Source: Bordetella parapertussis (GTDB lineage: Bacteria > Pseudomonadota > Gammaproteobacteria > Burkholderiales > Burkholderiaceae_B). Taken from it: DNA of 36,390 nucleotides. Numbering within the stretch: position 1 is the first letter of the stretch; every line of letters begins with the position of its first letter. The translations under genes and the position numbers were made by a program. The notes under the pieces are model-generated. The model was given only the letters and a program-made list of their open reading frames with translations, was not told the origin of the DNA and searched no databases. Positions 17,681 through 27,290 of this stretch are shown here, one piece after another. The stretch is taken from contig CAMCYB010000016.1 of assembly GCA_945883615.1 (NCBI GenBank), positions 1-36,390 of the forward strand, given 5' to 3'.

Positions 17681-19093
17681 TTAACGAGAGTTTGAAGAAG
17701 GCCTTGATGACGTTCTCGCGCCACTGCGTGGGGCTGAACGGGGGGCGCCACTTGGACCAGAACGTGGTGCAGATCGCGAGCCGGGGTTCGAACCGGCGCC
17801 ATATCCGGTGGCTGGGCCAGAGCGACCACTGCCTGACGGTGCGCGACCTTGACCGGCATGACCGCTATTTGGGGCGCCATCGCGGCGTGGGCTTGAGCGA
17901 CGTTGTTGCGGAGGGCGCGGCGCGTTGTCAGCCGCATTGGGTGCAGAAGGTGTCCAGCCAGTTGGGGCGGGGGCTTGAGGTATGGTGCGCTTGATGACGC
18001 GTTCAATGGCTTTGAGGTATTTGACCTCATCGCGATCGACCAGCGACAGAGCCGACCCTGACGAACCCGCACGACCGGTACGGCCAATACGGTGAACATA
18101 ATCTTCTGGTACGTTAGGCAGTTCAAAATTGACCACTTGGGGCAATTGATCAATATCGATACCGCGCGCCGCAATATCGGTCGCTACGAGCACAGCTACT
18201 TTGCCTGATTTAAAATCTTCTAGTGCACGGGTGCGGGCCGCTTGGCTTTTGTTGCCGTGAATGGCAGCAGCAGTTAGGCCGTCTTTGACTAATTTTTCAG
18301 CGAGGCGGTTTGCACCATGTTTAGTGCGGGTAAAGACCAGCACTTGATACCAACCGCTTTCAGAAATGATATGGCTCAATACGTCGCGCTTATTGGCTTG
18401 TGGCACCATATACACAACGTGATCAACTCGATCAGCTGTGGTGTTGCGCGCTGCGACTGAAACTTCAACAGGGTTGTTTAACACGCCACGGGCAAGTTGA
18501 CGAATTTCGTCGGTAAATGTCGCTGAAAACAACAGGTTTTGGCGTGACTTAGGGAGTAAGGCAAGCACCTTACGAATGTCGCGTATGAAACCCATATCGA
18601 GCATGCGATCGGCTTCATCAAGCACAAGTATTTCAACGGCTGACAAATCAAGCGTTTTTTGACCAATGTGGTCGAGTAAGCGTCCAGGCGTTGCGACCAA
18701 AATATCAATTGGTTTACGTAAACCGCTAATTTGAGGGTTGATATTCACGCCACCAAAAATCACCATCGATTTAATTGAGGTGTGTTGGCCATAAGTCTTA
18801 ACCGACTCTTCAACTTGCGCAGTTAACTCGCGAGTAGGTGTCATGATTAAAACGCGGGGTTGACCTGGTTTGCGGTTTTGTAGGGGCTTATCAAGTAAGC
18901 GCTGCAAAATAGGCAGGGTAAAGCCAGCGGTTTTACCGGTACCGGTTTGTGCTGCAGCCAATAAGTCTTGACCGGCTAAAACATGCGGTATAGCTTGCGC
19001 TTGAATAGGTGTGGGCGTTTCATAGCCTTGCTCGGTGAGCGCACGCAAAATCGGCTCGGCTAAAGCCAGGCTAGCAAAAGTAATATTTGACAA
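17681..19093 (-). CDS. rhlE: DEAD-box ATP-dependent RNA helicase, RhlE type
   Basis: Unwinds RNA duplexes in ribosome assembly or RNA decay; 470 residues, cytosolic. The Q motif comes first, near residues 5-32. It is followed by [12 protein letters not shown] (motif I), PTRELTAQV (Ia), [10 protein letters not shown] (II), FSATF (III), [10 protein letters not shown] (V) and [10 protein letters not shown] (VI), covering about residues 44-345. The last 90 residues are a Gly/Arg/Ser/Pro-rich disordered tail with RSGP and RSG repeats that should bind RNA. The start is TTG 19093, behind GGAG with 7 bases of spacing, which fits the family start [17 protein letters not shown] hairpin lies in the 156-bp leader. 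Confidence 0.94.
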   Translation of the reverse strand: MSNITFASLALAEPILRALTEQGYETPTPIQAQAIPHVLAGQDLLAAAQTGTGKTAGFTLPILQRLLDKPLQNRKPGQPRVLIMTPTRELTAQVEESVKTYGQHTSIKSMVIFGGVNINPQISGLRKPIDILVATPGRLLDHIGQKTLDLSAVEILVLDEADRMLDMGFIRDIRKVLALLPKSRQNLLFSATFTDEIRQLARGVLNNPVEVSVAARNTTADRVDHVVYMVPQANKRDVLSHIISESGWYQVLVFTRTKHGANRLAEKLVKDGLTAAAIHGNKSQAARTRALEDFKSGKVAVLVATDIAARGIDIDQLPQVVNFELPNVPEDYVHRIGRTGRAGSSGSALSLVDRDEVKYLKAIERVIKRTIPQAPAPTGWTPSAPNAADNAPRPPQQRRSSPRRDGAPNSGHAGQGRAPSGSGRSGPATGYGAGSNPGSRSAPRSGPSGAPRSAPRSGARTSSRPSSNSR

Positions 19094-19165
19094 AAAAGTC
19101 TCCGTAGGCGCACCGACTGCCTAGAAGACAGATCCAATCAAAGTGGGCCAAAGGCTGGAGTGTTA

Positions 19166-19194
19166 CGTCAAAAGCATTAAAGCAATGCTTGACG
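19166..19194 (-). other. Bulged hairpin in the rhlE leader
   Basis: CGTCAA-GCATT on one arm pairs with AATGC-TTGACG on the other, with a two-base bulge and a five-base loop; eleven pairs in all. It lies about 73 bases before the rhlE start, inside the 156-bp gap after the DUF3482 gene. No T run follows on either strand. It could be a regulatory leader element, since helicase mRNAs often have structured leaders, but no matching family is recognised. Confidence 0.4.
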
Positions 19195-19249
19195 AAATGC
19201 GGCCGCAAGGACTGGAACGTTGCGACGCTGTGCAAGCAGTGTAACGCAG

Positions 19250-20737
19250 TTACTTGTTAAGTGTATTGGCTTCTGTCTCGAGGGCCTCGGCGATGACGCC
19301 GATGGCGTGATCTCTGGCACGAGAAGTCTGTGGTGTGCCTTGTAATGTTGACCAATCGGGGTGTTGACGCGCTAAGCGAATCGTTTTGGTAAAAGCCTTT
19401 GGTTGGGGTGGCGCATCAGTTTCTAGGGGGGTAAGCAAGGTAGGAAAGCTTAGGTTACTTTGAATTGAAACTGGCGTTGTTGAGGCGTGCCCTCTTTGAT
19501 CAAGCGCATGTAAAAGCTGCAACTGTCTAAGCGTGACGAGTTGCAAAATCGAATCATCAACTGTCAATTCACGATAACCCCGTACTTTGCCGAGTAGTCG
19601 GCCACCCCAACGTTCAAGCCCCTGCCAACCTGCTCCAGTCGCAGCCCCAATGAGGGTGCCAGCGCCTAAGCTAAGCCCGCCAGTCATAACATCAACCGCT
19701 GCCCCCGCCAGTGCACCGGCAGCAGCGCCTTGAGTCAGTGCTATGCCGACCTCACGAAAGGCTTCTGGTGCAAACAAATCAGTTTGCCAACGCCCTTCTT
19801 TTAAAGAAAGTGGCATATTCAGTACATCTTGGCGATTAAATGCATAGGTGAGTAATAAACCGTCGACACATTGCTGTTCACGCGCTCGGGCACGACTTTG
19901 CTGTGTCGTTTGTGCTTTTAAGCGCGCCGTTTCGTTATCAGCCGTTTGTAAACGCCATGCAGACAGATCAATAACCATTTCAGCAATGAGCTCAAAGGCA
20001 TGCGTTCGCCTTGCGCGCCGAGCAGCTTGGTTTTGTTCAATTAATTCAGCAAACAGCGCTCGTTCTTTAGGCAGCACTTGCGCGAGTGCTTCAAACAAAC
20101 CGCGTTCTGCATCTAATGCAGGGCTCACCGTATCAAACAGCACGTGAACATGTAGCGCCTGACGTGCCAGCATAACGAGCCATTCATCAACGTTGGATGG
20201 CTGCCCATATGGTGTGGGAGCCGTAAAGTTTAAAACGGCAATCACGGGTTTTGCACATGAAGATAAGAGCGCCAGCTCGTCTTGATGTTTGGCTAACACC
20301 GGGTCGCGCGCATCAATCACATACAGCGCCGCATCACTTGACAAAACCTTTTCAAGCACCCGCGCTTCCTGCTCAAACTGACTGAGCGCTAAGGGGGAAT
20401 CTAAAAACCGTTGAATTTTTTGTGGACCATCAAGTCGATGTGAGCGTTGTGTCGCTTGAAAACTTTGCTCGGGTAAAGCGTTTAGCGGGCTCGATGGTTC
20501 AGGTAACTCAACCCAATCTCGCAATGCCACGCTGTCTTCTAAGCCAGGGGTGTCAAACCAAACCAGTACGATGTGATCATTTAACCAATGAACGGCCCCA
20601 GCAACCTGTCGGGTGGTGCCTGGCGCATTATTGACTTCACCAAACTGGGTATCACGCGTTAAGGTTCTAAGCAAAGAGGTTTTGCCGGTATTGGTGTGGC
20701 CCACCACAGCGATGTTCAAGGGTGTGCGTTGAGCCAT
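19250..20737 (-). CDS. GTPase with DUF3482 domain
   Basis: A 495-residue GTP-binding protein of the TrmE-Era-Septin-like class with a C-terminal DUF3482 region. G1 is VVGHTNTGKTSLLRTL (about 10-25), the switch region is NNAPGTTRQVAG, and G3 is FDTPGLEDS (about 61-69). The usual NKxD of G4 is replaced by something like AVLNFTAP, so guanine recognition may differ. Near residues 335-380 is a glycine/alanine-rich stretch (AAAGALAGAAVDVMTGG) typical of membrane-inserting segments. I choose ATG 20737 (MAQRTPLNIAVVGH), which overlaps the DUF2868 gene by 22 bp. The pair is a conserved couple in Betaproteobacteria and probably works as one membrane complex; its role is unknown. Confidence 0.85.
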   Translation of the reverse strand: MAQRTPLNIAVVGHTNTGKTSLLRTLTRDTQFGEVNNAPGTTRQVAGAVHWLNDHIVLVWFDTPGLEDSVALRDWVELPEPSSPLNALPEQSFQATQRSHRLDGPQKIQRFLDSPLALSQFEQEARVLEKVLSSDAALYVIDARDPVLAKHQDELALLSSCAKPVIAVLNFTAPTPYGQPSNVDEWLVMLARQALHVHVLFDTVSPALDAERGLFEALAQVLPKERALFAELIEQNQAARRARRTHAFELIAEMVIDLSAWRLQTADNETARLKAQTTQQSRARAREQQCVDGLLLTYAFNRQDVLNMPLSLKEGRWQTDLFAPEAFREVGIALTQGAAAGALAGAAVDVMTGGLSLGAGTLIGAATGAGWQGLERWGGRLLGKVRGYRELTVDDSILQLVTLRQLQLLHALDQRGHASTTPVSIQSNLSFPTLLTPLETDAPPQPKAFTKTIRLARQHPDWSTLQGTPQTSRARDHAIGVIAEALETEANTLNK

Positions 20738-22128
20738 TGCGCGGTTTCTTGTTCTGAAATGTGAATGATCGACAAGCCTAATTTTTTTAGGCCTTGGCGC
20801 CACAAGTTAGTGTGTGCACCTTCAGTAGCATGCATCAAAAACACATGATTTTGCTGAGCAAATTTTTGTAAATTATCGATCAGTCTTAAGGTTCCTCGAT
20901 CTGGCGTTTGCATGGCATCACAAATCATTAATAACTTGTTTGGCGGCCGTTGTGTGAGCGCTTGTAAAACAGTTTCGCGTGAAGCAAGGTTGTCGACAAT
21001 GCCAAGAGTGACCCATTGATTTGTATGCGTAGAGTGAGAATTAGGCAGGCCTGCAGGGCTCGGTGTGACCCAGTCTGGTAGTGCGCGAAGTTCAATGCCA
21101 AGCACCAAAGCGTCTAGCGTTGTATGCGTTAAGTTAAGCGGCTGAATTGTCTCTTGCCAAGTATCAGGTTTACCAGACTCACCCTCGGGCTCAAGACGAG
21201 CTTGTACCCGCGATAACCGAGCTAAACAGGCCAGTGCATAGGCATCGGTTGTATTAGGTTTAAGGTAAGCGGTTGTTTGATGCCAACGTATGGCGCTCAA
21301 TATAAAAAAGAATAAGCGTGGCAACACCCCCCAAACCAAAATAACAGCGATAAGCCAGCGTGCCCACAGCGCGCGAGCTTCCCACGAATCAATTGCTGTG
21401 TTGCTGCTTTGCGCAATCAGTGAAGAGTCTGGCAGGGCTAAACTGAATTGTGCAGGAATAGCCCCTAAAAATGATGCAACACGCACAAAGCTTTGTGGAT
21501 CAAACCAAGTGGTTTCCCACAAAAAGACATAATGTTTAACGCTAAAAGCAATCGCCATACTGAGAACAGAGAAGCTAAGCGCCAGCAACCAAAAGCCATG
21601 TGTCAGCATACTAAATAACCAACGCTGAGCCCCTGAGGGTGACGTGGTTTGATGCCATGCCTGCCAAAACAGCGCGGCGTGTGGGGCGCGGGTAAAGCGT
21701 TTGAGCGCGTTTTGCACTACGCGGCCAACAAGCCCGCCATGCTCTGAAGACTTGTTACTGAACAACATGGCAAACGCCCACATTAGAAGCGTTAATGTAG
21801 GCACCCCTAGTAAGCTCAGTACAACCCACAAAACGTTTACCGGTGCATTCGCTGACCCGAGTACGCTAAACCCTGCTAAAAAACCAACGATTGCGCACCC
21901 ACCCCACATCAACAGGTTTGCGCCAACAGCGGTTGCGCGTATGGCGTTCAGTGTTGTCGTGAAATGCGCTTGATCACTGAGCGTCTGGGCTCGTATCAGT
22001 AACCATTGATCGGGCGACTGCGCTTTTGAAACGGCCAGTCTATTGGCGGCGCCATCGTCAAGCCAACCCTGTTGGGTTTCGGCTTGTTCGATAATTTTAT
22101 ATATTAAAAAGGGTTTTAAACCGCGCAT
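20716..22128 (-). CDS. DUF2868 family membrane protein
   Basis: A 470-residue protein with four predicted membrane helices (about 71-92, 99-123, 174-195 and 257-280). A cytosolic C-terminal domain of about 190 residues follows. That part has an alternating strand/helix pattern (LLMICDAMQTPDRGTLRLI, VFLMHATEGAH), recalling a nucleotide-fold domain, though no P-loop is seen. It matches the DUF2868 family, usually encoded directly before a DUF3482 GTPase, as here with overlapping ends. The function is not known. Start ATG 22128 (MRGLKPFLIYKII) has no strong ribosome site; the 90-bp gap to the alpha-E gene shows no clear terminator. Confidence 0.83.
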   Translation of the reverse strand: MRGLKPFLIYKIIEQAETQQGWLDDGAANRLAVSKAQSPDQWLLIRAQTLSDQAHFTTTLNAIRATAVGANLLMWGGCAIVGFLAGFSVLGSANAPVNVLWVVLSLLGVPTLTLLMWAFAMLFSNKSSEHGGLVGRVVQNALKRFTRAPHAALFWQAWHQTTSPSGAQRWLFSMLTHGFWLLALSFSVLSMAIAFSVKHYVFLWETTWFDPQSFVRVASFLGAIPAQFSLALPDSSLIAQSSNTAIDSWEARALWARWLIAVILVWGVLPRLFFFILSAIRWHQTTAYLKPNTTDAYALACLARLSRVQARLEPEGESGKPDTWQETIQPLNLTHTTLDALVLGIELRALPDWVTPSPAGLPNSHSTHTNQWVTLGIVDNLASRETVLQALTQRPPNKLLMICDAMQTPDRGTLRLIDNLQKFAQQNHVFLMHATEGAHTNLWRQGLKKLGLSIIHISEQETAQWLNAHP

Positions 22129-22218
22129 AAACTTGATTGTATGTCGCAGAATTCAACGTGTCTTCAAAGCGTCAAGGTTTGTTAATTTAACGTGGCAACC
22201 ATTTGACGGGCGTTCACA

Positions 22219-23181
22219 TTATTTTTCATCAGACTCATCAAGGGGCAACAAAAAATGTTGGCTAATACCGCCACTGATTCGATTAATACGAGAAAGATAA
22301 TCCGTTAAAAATTCATGAATGCCCTGCTCAAAAATTTCGTCAATAGATAAGTCTCTTAGTTCAGACAGCAAGCCTTGTGCCTCAAATTCAATTGCACCTG
22401 ATTGGGCATTTTTAATGCGACTTAAAATGCTGACTACATCAGAGACGCTAGAAACCAGAGAGCGGGGGTTGTTTAAACTTAGAATCATTAATTCAGCAAC
22501 GCGTTCAGGCTTAATGGCATCACGATAAACCTTGCGGTAATTTTCAAATGCAGAGACTGAACGCAAAATAGCAGCCCAATAGTAGAACTCGTCTACATCT
22601 GTTAATGAGTCGCCTTCAAATTCTTTGGCGGCTACAAATTTAACATCTAGTAATCTCGCGGTATTGTCAGCGCGTTCTAGATAAAGGCCGAGCCCAATAA
22701 AGTGATACACCTCGTCCCGTAACATGGTTCCAATATGTACGCCACGTGACTGATGCGATCTGAATTTAACCCATTCAAAAAAATCAGTCGGCGCCACATT
22801 TAATGTACCTTGTTTTATTTTCTTTTGTGCCTCAAGCCAGGTGGTGTTGATGCTTTCCCATAAATCAGTGGTCATCGTGCCACGAACCGCTCGGGCATTT
22901 TCACGGGCAGACTGCAAACAGCAAATAATTGAAGAAGGGTTTTCGATGTTTTGCACCATGTAATTCATGACATGGGTTGGCGTGATCGTTTCATAATGAG
23001 ATAAAAAATCATCTGTTAATTCAGACAAATCGAGTAAGGCACGCCAAGCCGCCTCAACGGTTTTTTCTGATTGCGGCATTAATGACATTTGATAATTGAC
23101 ATCGAGCATTCGTGCCGTGTTTTCTGCACGTTCGGTGTAACGTGACATCCAAAATAAATGGTCAGCTGTTCTTGAAAGCAT
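22219..23181 (-). CDS. Alpha-E domain protein (COG2307), stand-alone
   Basis: A 320-residue all-helical protein of the alpha-E family (formerly DUF403). The hallmark start MLSRTADHLFWMSRYTERAE is intact. Conserved blocks RGVHIGTMLRDEVYHFIGLG and YLERADNTARLLDV follow near 145-180. The family is almost always paired with a circularly permuted ATP-grasp protein and is proposed to assist it in forming an amide bond; the biochemical role is unproven. The gene follows that partner by 17 bp, and its ribosome site lies in the loop of a hairpin. A second alpha-E domain is fused to an ATP-grasp at 24753-27290. Confidence 0.92.
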   Translation of the reverse strand: MLSRTADHLFWMSRYTERAENTARMLDVNYQMSLMPQSEKTVEAAWRALLDLSELTDDFLSHYETITPTHVMNYMVQNIENPSSIICCLQSARENARAVRGTMTTDLWESINTTWLEAQKKIKQGTLNVAPTDFFEWVKFRSHQSRGVHIGTMLRDEVYHFIGLGLYLERADNTARLLDVKFVAAKEFEGDSLTDVDEFYYWAAILRSVSAFENYRKVYRDAIKPERVAELMILSLNNPRSLVSSVSDVVSILSRIKNAQSGAIEFEAQGLLSELRDLSIDEIFEQGIHEFLTDYLSRINRISGGISQHFLLPLDESDEK

Positions 23182-23184
23182 GAG

Positions 23185-23204
23185 GGTTAAATTCCTTTTT
23201 AACC
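23185..23204 (-). promoter_or_regulatory. Hairpin with Shine-Dalgarno in loop, coupling ATP-grasp and alpha-E
   Basis: On the minus strand GGTTAAA (23204-23198) and TTTAACC (23191-23185) form a perfect 7-bp stem, and the loop is AAGGAA, the likely ribosome site of the alpha-E gene. The TAA stop of the ATP-grasp gene (23201-23199) is part of the first arm, so a terminating ribosome would melt the stem and expose the site. Confidence 0.55.
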
Positions 23205-24668
23205 GATTATCCAGGTGTCTTTCGTACCGCCACCCTGTGATGAATTGACTACTAATGAGCCTTCAGTTAGTGCAACGCGTGTTAGGCCGCCCGATACAAG
23301 TCGTATTTCTTTTCCTGATAAAACAAAAGGTCGAAGATCAATGTGTCGTGGCGCAATACCCGATTCAACTAAGGTTGGGCACGTCGATAAAGCTAAAGTG
23401 GGTTGTGCAATGTAGTTATCGGGTTTGGCTCGCACTCGCGCTTTGAATGATTCAATTTCTGCATGGCTTGCTGCGGGGCCAATCAGCATGCCATACCCCC
23501 CAGCACCATGCACTTCTTTGACAACCAACTTATGAATATTGGTTAGAACATATTCAAGTTCTTTGGGACGTCGACATAAATAAGTCGGAACGTTTGACAA
23601 AATCGGCTCTTCGCTTAAATAGTAACGAATCATGTCTGGGACATAAGGGTAAATTGATTTGTCGTCTGCGACACCTGTGCCGATGGCATTACACAAAGAA
23701 ACATTACCCGCTTGATATGCGCGCAATAAGCCGGCTGGGCCTAATGTAGAGTCTGACCTAAACGCTTCGGGGTCTAAATAGTCGTCATCAATACGTCGGT
23801 AAATGACGTCAACTTTACGCAAGCCTTGCGTGGTTCGCATAAAGACCACATCGTCTTTAACCACAAGGTCACTGCCTTCTACCAGCTCAACGCCCATTTG
23901 CTGCGCTAAAAAAGCATGTTCAAAATAAGCCGAGTTGTACATGCCCGGCGTTAAGACAACGACATTGACGTATGCATTGGGTTGTGGAGAAGATTGGCGT
24001 AATGTGTCGAGTAATAAGCTCGGGTAATGTTCAACCGGTCTGACGCGGTGCTGGGCAATCAAATCGGGAAACAATCGCATCATCATTTTGCGATTTTCAA
24101 TCATGTACGAAACACCCGAGGGGACGCGTAAATTGTCTTCTAAAACAAAACATTCACCTTCTTCGGCGCCATGTGTTGCACGCACAATATCAATGCCTGC
24201 AATGTGAGCATAAATATTGTTTGGTACATTGATGCCCCTCATTTGAGGGCGATATTGAGCATTGTTTAAAATTTGTTCCGCGGGAATAAGCTTGTCTTTA
24301 ATAATGCGTTGATCATGATAAACATCATGTAAAAACATATTTAAAGCACGTATGCGTTGCTGAACACCAGATTTAATTCGCTGCCATTCTTGAGATGTAA
24401 ATAAGCGAGGCAAAATATCAAAAGGTATGGTGCGTTCAGTGCCATCAGTATTGCCATAAACGGCGAAGGTAATACCGACGCGTCTAAATAACAGTTCAGC
24501 TTCTTCATGTCGAGCGCGCAAGGTTGAATGTTGTTGTTCTTTTAACCAATTTGCAATGATTTGATAATGTGGCCTCACACCATCTGGTTGAATTATTGAT
24601 TGTGCAATATTTTCAGCCGCATTTTTAACCATTTCATCAAAAGCATCGGCACGGGTAGGCATAACCAT
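23199..24668 (-). CDS. Circularly permuted type 2 ATP-grasp protein (COG2308), stand-alone
   Basis: A 489-residue cytosolic protein of the circularly permuted ATP-grasp family (DUF404/DUF407). It is predicted to activate a carboxylate with ATP and join it to an amine, possibly on a peptide; the product is unknown. Visible blocks are FEHAFLAQQMGVELVEGSDL, the YRRIDDDYLDP segment, and the nucleotide-binding lysine and glycine-rich loop KEVHGAGGYGM (about 384-394). HIDLRPF (about 442-448), GGLTRVA (about 460) and QGGGTKDTW (about 478) close the fold. The start may be ATG 24668, behind GAGAA, or ATG 24662. An alpha-E gene follows. The 84-bp gap to the divergent fused homologue must hold both promoters. 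Confidence 0.92.
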   Translation of the reverse strand: MVMPTRADAFDEMVKNAAENIAQSIIQPDGVRPHYQIIANWLKEQQHSTLRARHEEAELLFRRVGITFAVYGNTDGTERTIPFDILPRLFTSQEWQRIKSGVQQRIRALNMFLHDVYHDQRIIKDKLIPAEQILNNAQYRPQMRGINVPNNIYAHIAGIDIVRATHGAEEGECFVLEDNLRVPSGVSYMIENRKMMMRLFPDLIAQHRVRPVEHYPSLLLDTLRQSSPQPNAYVNVVVLTPGMYNSAYFEHAFLAQQMGVELVEGSDLVVKDDVVFMRTTQGLRKVDVIYRRIDDDYLDPEAFRSDSTLGPAGLLRAYQAGNVSLCNAIGTGVADDKSIYPYVPDMIRYYLSEEPILSNVPTYLCRRPKELEYVLTNIHKLVVKEVHGAGGYGMLIGPAASHAEIESFKARVRAKPDNYIAQPTLALSTCPTLVESGIAPRHIDLRPFVLSGKEIRLVSGGLTRVALTEGSLVVNSSQGGGTKDTWIIG

Positions 24669-24752
24669 AAAATTGTTCTCATGTATTCAAGAAGCTGCGT
24701 TTCGACTTAAACTGCATCATATTCAATTCAATAATACCAGTGCATTCAAAAC

Positions 24753-27290
24753 ATGTCCGCAACTACACCAACACTTCAAACACCTGAAACGACAAGTCAA
24801 TTAAATGACGAAGTCATTAATCAGCTTGCACAACTGGCTCAGCCGGTTCAAAACGGGCATTTTGATGAATTACGTGACGAAAAGGGTGCAATACGCCCCC
24901 TTTGGAAAAGTTTTTTTCATGAAATTGGTGCATCGGGGCTGCAAGGTTTGAATGATTGCACCGAAACGGTGAATCAGCTCATTGAACAAAACGGCATCAC
25001 TTACAACGTTTATGCTGACATGCAATTGTCAAGGCCGTGGTCGCTTAATGCCATGCCAATGCTTATTGAGCCTAAAGAGTGGTCTCAAATCAGTCGTGGC
25101 TTGGCCCAAAGAGCCCATTTGTTAAACGCTATTTTGCAAGATGTTTACAGCGACCGAGCATTATTCAAAGGTAATTATTTACCCAGCGCCCTTGTTTTAG
25201 GCAACCCAGGCTACTTACACGCCATGCACGGCGTCAAGCCACTCAACGGTGTTTATCTGCATGCCGTCGCGTTTGATATTGCGAGAGGTCCTGATGGTCA
25301 GTGGTGGGTGATAGGTCAGCGCACACAATCACCCTCAGGGCTGGGTTACATACTTGAAAATAGGTTGATCACCTCAAGGCTTTATCCAGACACGTATCGC
25401 TCAATGCAGGTTCAGCATATTGGCGCAAGTTATCGCAGACTGCTTGATTCATTAGAATCTGCAGCGAGCGCGATTGCCGATGGTGTGCCGCGTTTTGCGT
25501 TATTAACACCGGGCCCTTTTAACGAAACCTATTTTGAACATGCTTATCTAGCGCGTTATTTAGGCATACCCCTAGTTCAGGGTGCAGACTTAACCGTTCG
25601 TGACAGCAAGGTGTATTTAAAGACCTTGCAGGGCTTGCAACGCATTCATGGGCTGCTCAGACGTTTAGATGACGATTTTTGTGACCCAGTCGAGTTGAGA
25701 GCTGACTCGGCTTTGGGTACCCCTGGCCTATTGCAAGCCGTGAGGGCAGGTCAGGTTGTTATGGCGAACGCATTGGGTACCAGCTTTTTAGAGTCGCCCG
25801 CCATACAAGGTTTTTTACCTGCTATCAGCGAGTATTTGTTAGGTAGCCCACTTGAGATGCCATCGCTTAATGGTTGGTGGTGCGGAGAGCCTGCTGCGTG
25901 GCAGAATGTTTCCCCCATTTTGCATACACAAGTAATTAAACCCACTTTTGTACCGAGAACATTAGCTCAACATTTTGACCCAGCTATTGGTAGCTTGCTC
26001 AGTACCGATCAATTAGAAATCTGGCGTCAACGCATTAATGCGCAGCCCGCTATTTACACAACGCAAGCCTGTTTACCTTTTTCTCAAGTGCCAACTTGGA
26101 GCAACGGTGAAATTATTCCCCGCACGGCAATGTTACGGTTCTATGCCATTGCCGGTGCAGATGGCACGTGGCAAGTCATGCCGGGTGGTATGACAAGGGT
26201 GGCCTCGCTTGATCCACACATTGTGTCGATGCGCAGTGGTGGAAGCACGCTCGATACTTGGGTTGTGTCACAAGATCATGTTGACACCTATTCCATGTTG
26301 CCCAACCGTATTGCTCGCCCACGTTGGCAAGCAGAAAATGAATTGGTATCAAGCCGTTCAGCAGAAAATTTATTTTGGATGGGGCGCTATACCGAGCGTC
26401 TTGAAAACACAATTAGAGTCGCGCGTGAATCGCTTGTGTTGCTCAGTACGAACCAGCAAGATACCCAGCCTGTATTGGGTGAAGCAATGAGTGAGTTGGC
26501 CACAGTTATGGGGCTGGTTCCACCGCAAACACCGAGTATTGCATCATTACCTTTGGTGTTTGGTGACGCCTTGGTTTCGCAGATTAATACACGTGGTGCT
26601 TATGGCATTTTTGACACCGTAGATGCCTTAGAAAATGCAATACGATCTGTGCGCGATAGATTGCCAGCCGAGCATGTTGAAATTCCCGCCCGTATAAAAG
26701 GTAAGCTTTTGCAACGCACCAACATTGCTCAAGCGCACGATGTATTGGGTACACGTCGGTCAGTGAACGCCATACAAATGCTTGATGATGTGGAAATTTA
26801 TTTGGCAGCTTTAGTGGGTTATCAGTCAGATCGCATGACACGTGATTTGGGTTGGCACGTTTTAATGATTGGTCGATATGTTGAGAGGCTCTCAACCATG
26901 TCAAATATCTTAAACACTTTTTTTTATCATGAAGCGGTAAAAACATCACGTGGTTTTGATTCATTATTGGTTTTATTTGATAGCGTTATTACCTTTCGTA
27001 GTCGGTTTCAAAGGCAACAAGATCATGCCGCTTTATTAGATTTGTTAGTGGTTGATAAAACAAACCCGCGTGCAATTAATTGTATTGTTGAGCAGCTTAA
27101 TGCTGAGTTAATGCATTTGCCTTCGCATGCGCAAATACCTGACAAGCTCAATTTAATACCCACTAGTGCGACGGACGAACCGTCATTGCTTGCCTACGCC
27201 ATCAGTATGCGGAACATCAGCAATCAAATATCAGAACAAATTACAAGACGCTTCTTTGTACATGCAGAAGAAAGGTTCTTTTCCTCATGA
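24753..27290 (+). CDS. Fused circularly permuted ATP-grasp and alpha-E protein
   Basis: An 845-residue protein joining the two domains that are separate in the neighbouring minus-strand genes. Residues about 90-520 are ATP-grasp-like, with FEHAYLARYLGIPLVQGADL, RRLDDDFCDP and PGGMTRVAS. Residues about 530-845 are alpha-E, beginning SSRSAENLFWMGRYTERLEN. Where the stand-alone enzyme has the glycine-rich loop, this one reads VIKPTFVPRTLAQ (about 391-403), so nucleotide binding may be altered or lost. This seems to be a trait of the long fused family, which I state from memory. The start ATG 24753 has no Shine-Dalgarno. The stop overlaps the transglutaminase start (ATGA), giving coupled translation. 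Confidence 0.92.
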   Translation: MSATTPTLQTPETTSQLNDEVINQLAQLAQPVQNGHFDELRDEKGAIRPLWKSFFHEIGASGLQGLNDCTETVNQLIEQNGITYNVYADMQLSRPWSLNAMPMLIEPKEWSQISRGLAQRAHLLNAILQDVYSDRALFKGNYLPSALVLGNPGYLHAMHGVKPLNGVYLHAVAFDIARGPDGQWWVIGQRTQSPSGLGYILENRLITSRLYPDTYRSMQVQHIGASYRRLLDSLESAASAIADGVPRFALLTPGPFNETYFEHAYLARYLGIPLVQGADLTVRDSKVYLKTLQGLQRIHGLLRRLDDDFCDPVELRADSALGTPGLLQAVRAGQVVMANALGTSFLESPAIQGFLPAISEYLLGSPLEMPSLNGWWCGEPAAWQNVSPILHTQVIKPTFVPRTLAQHFDPAIGSLLSTDQLEIWRQRINAQPAIYTTQACLPFSQVPTWSNGEIIPRTAMLRFYAIAGADGTWQVMPGGMTRVASLDPHIVSMRSGGSTLDTWVVSQDHVDTYSMLPNRIARPRWQAENELVSSRSAENLFWMGRYTERLENTIRVARESLVLLSTNQQDTQPVLGEAMSELATVMGLVPPQTPSIASLPLVFGDALVSQINTRGAYGIFDTVDALENAIRSVRDRLPAEHVEIPARIKGKLLQRTNIAQAHDVLGTRRSVNAIQMLDDVEIYLAALVGYQSDRMTRDLGWHVLMIGRYVERLSTMSNILNTFFYHEAVKTSRGFDSLLVLFDSVITFRSRFQRQQDHAALLDLLVVDKTNPRAINCIVEQLNAELMHLPSHAQIPDKLNLIPTSATDEPSLLAYAISMRNISNQISEQITRRFFVHAEERFFSS

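Noticed and set aside
17620..18174. Long frames on both strands over the 3' half of rhlE
   Set aside because: They overlap the Gly/Arg-rich tail of rhlE, whose biased codons keep other frames open; neither has family features.
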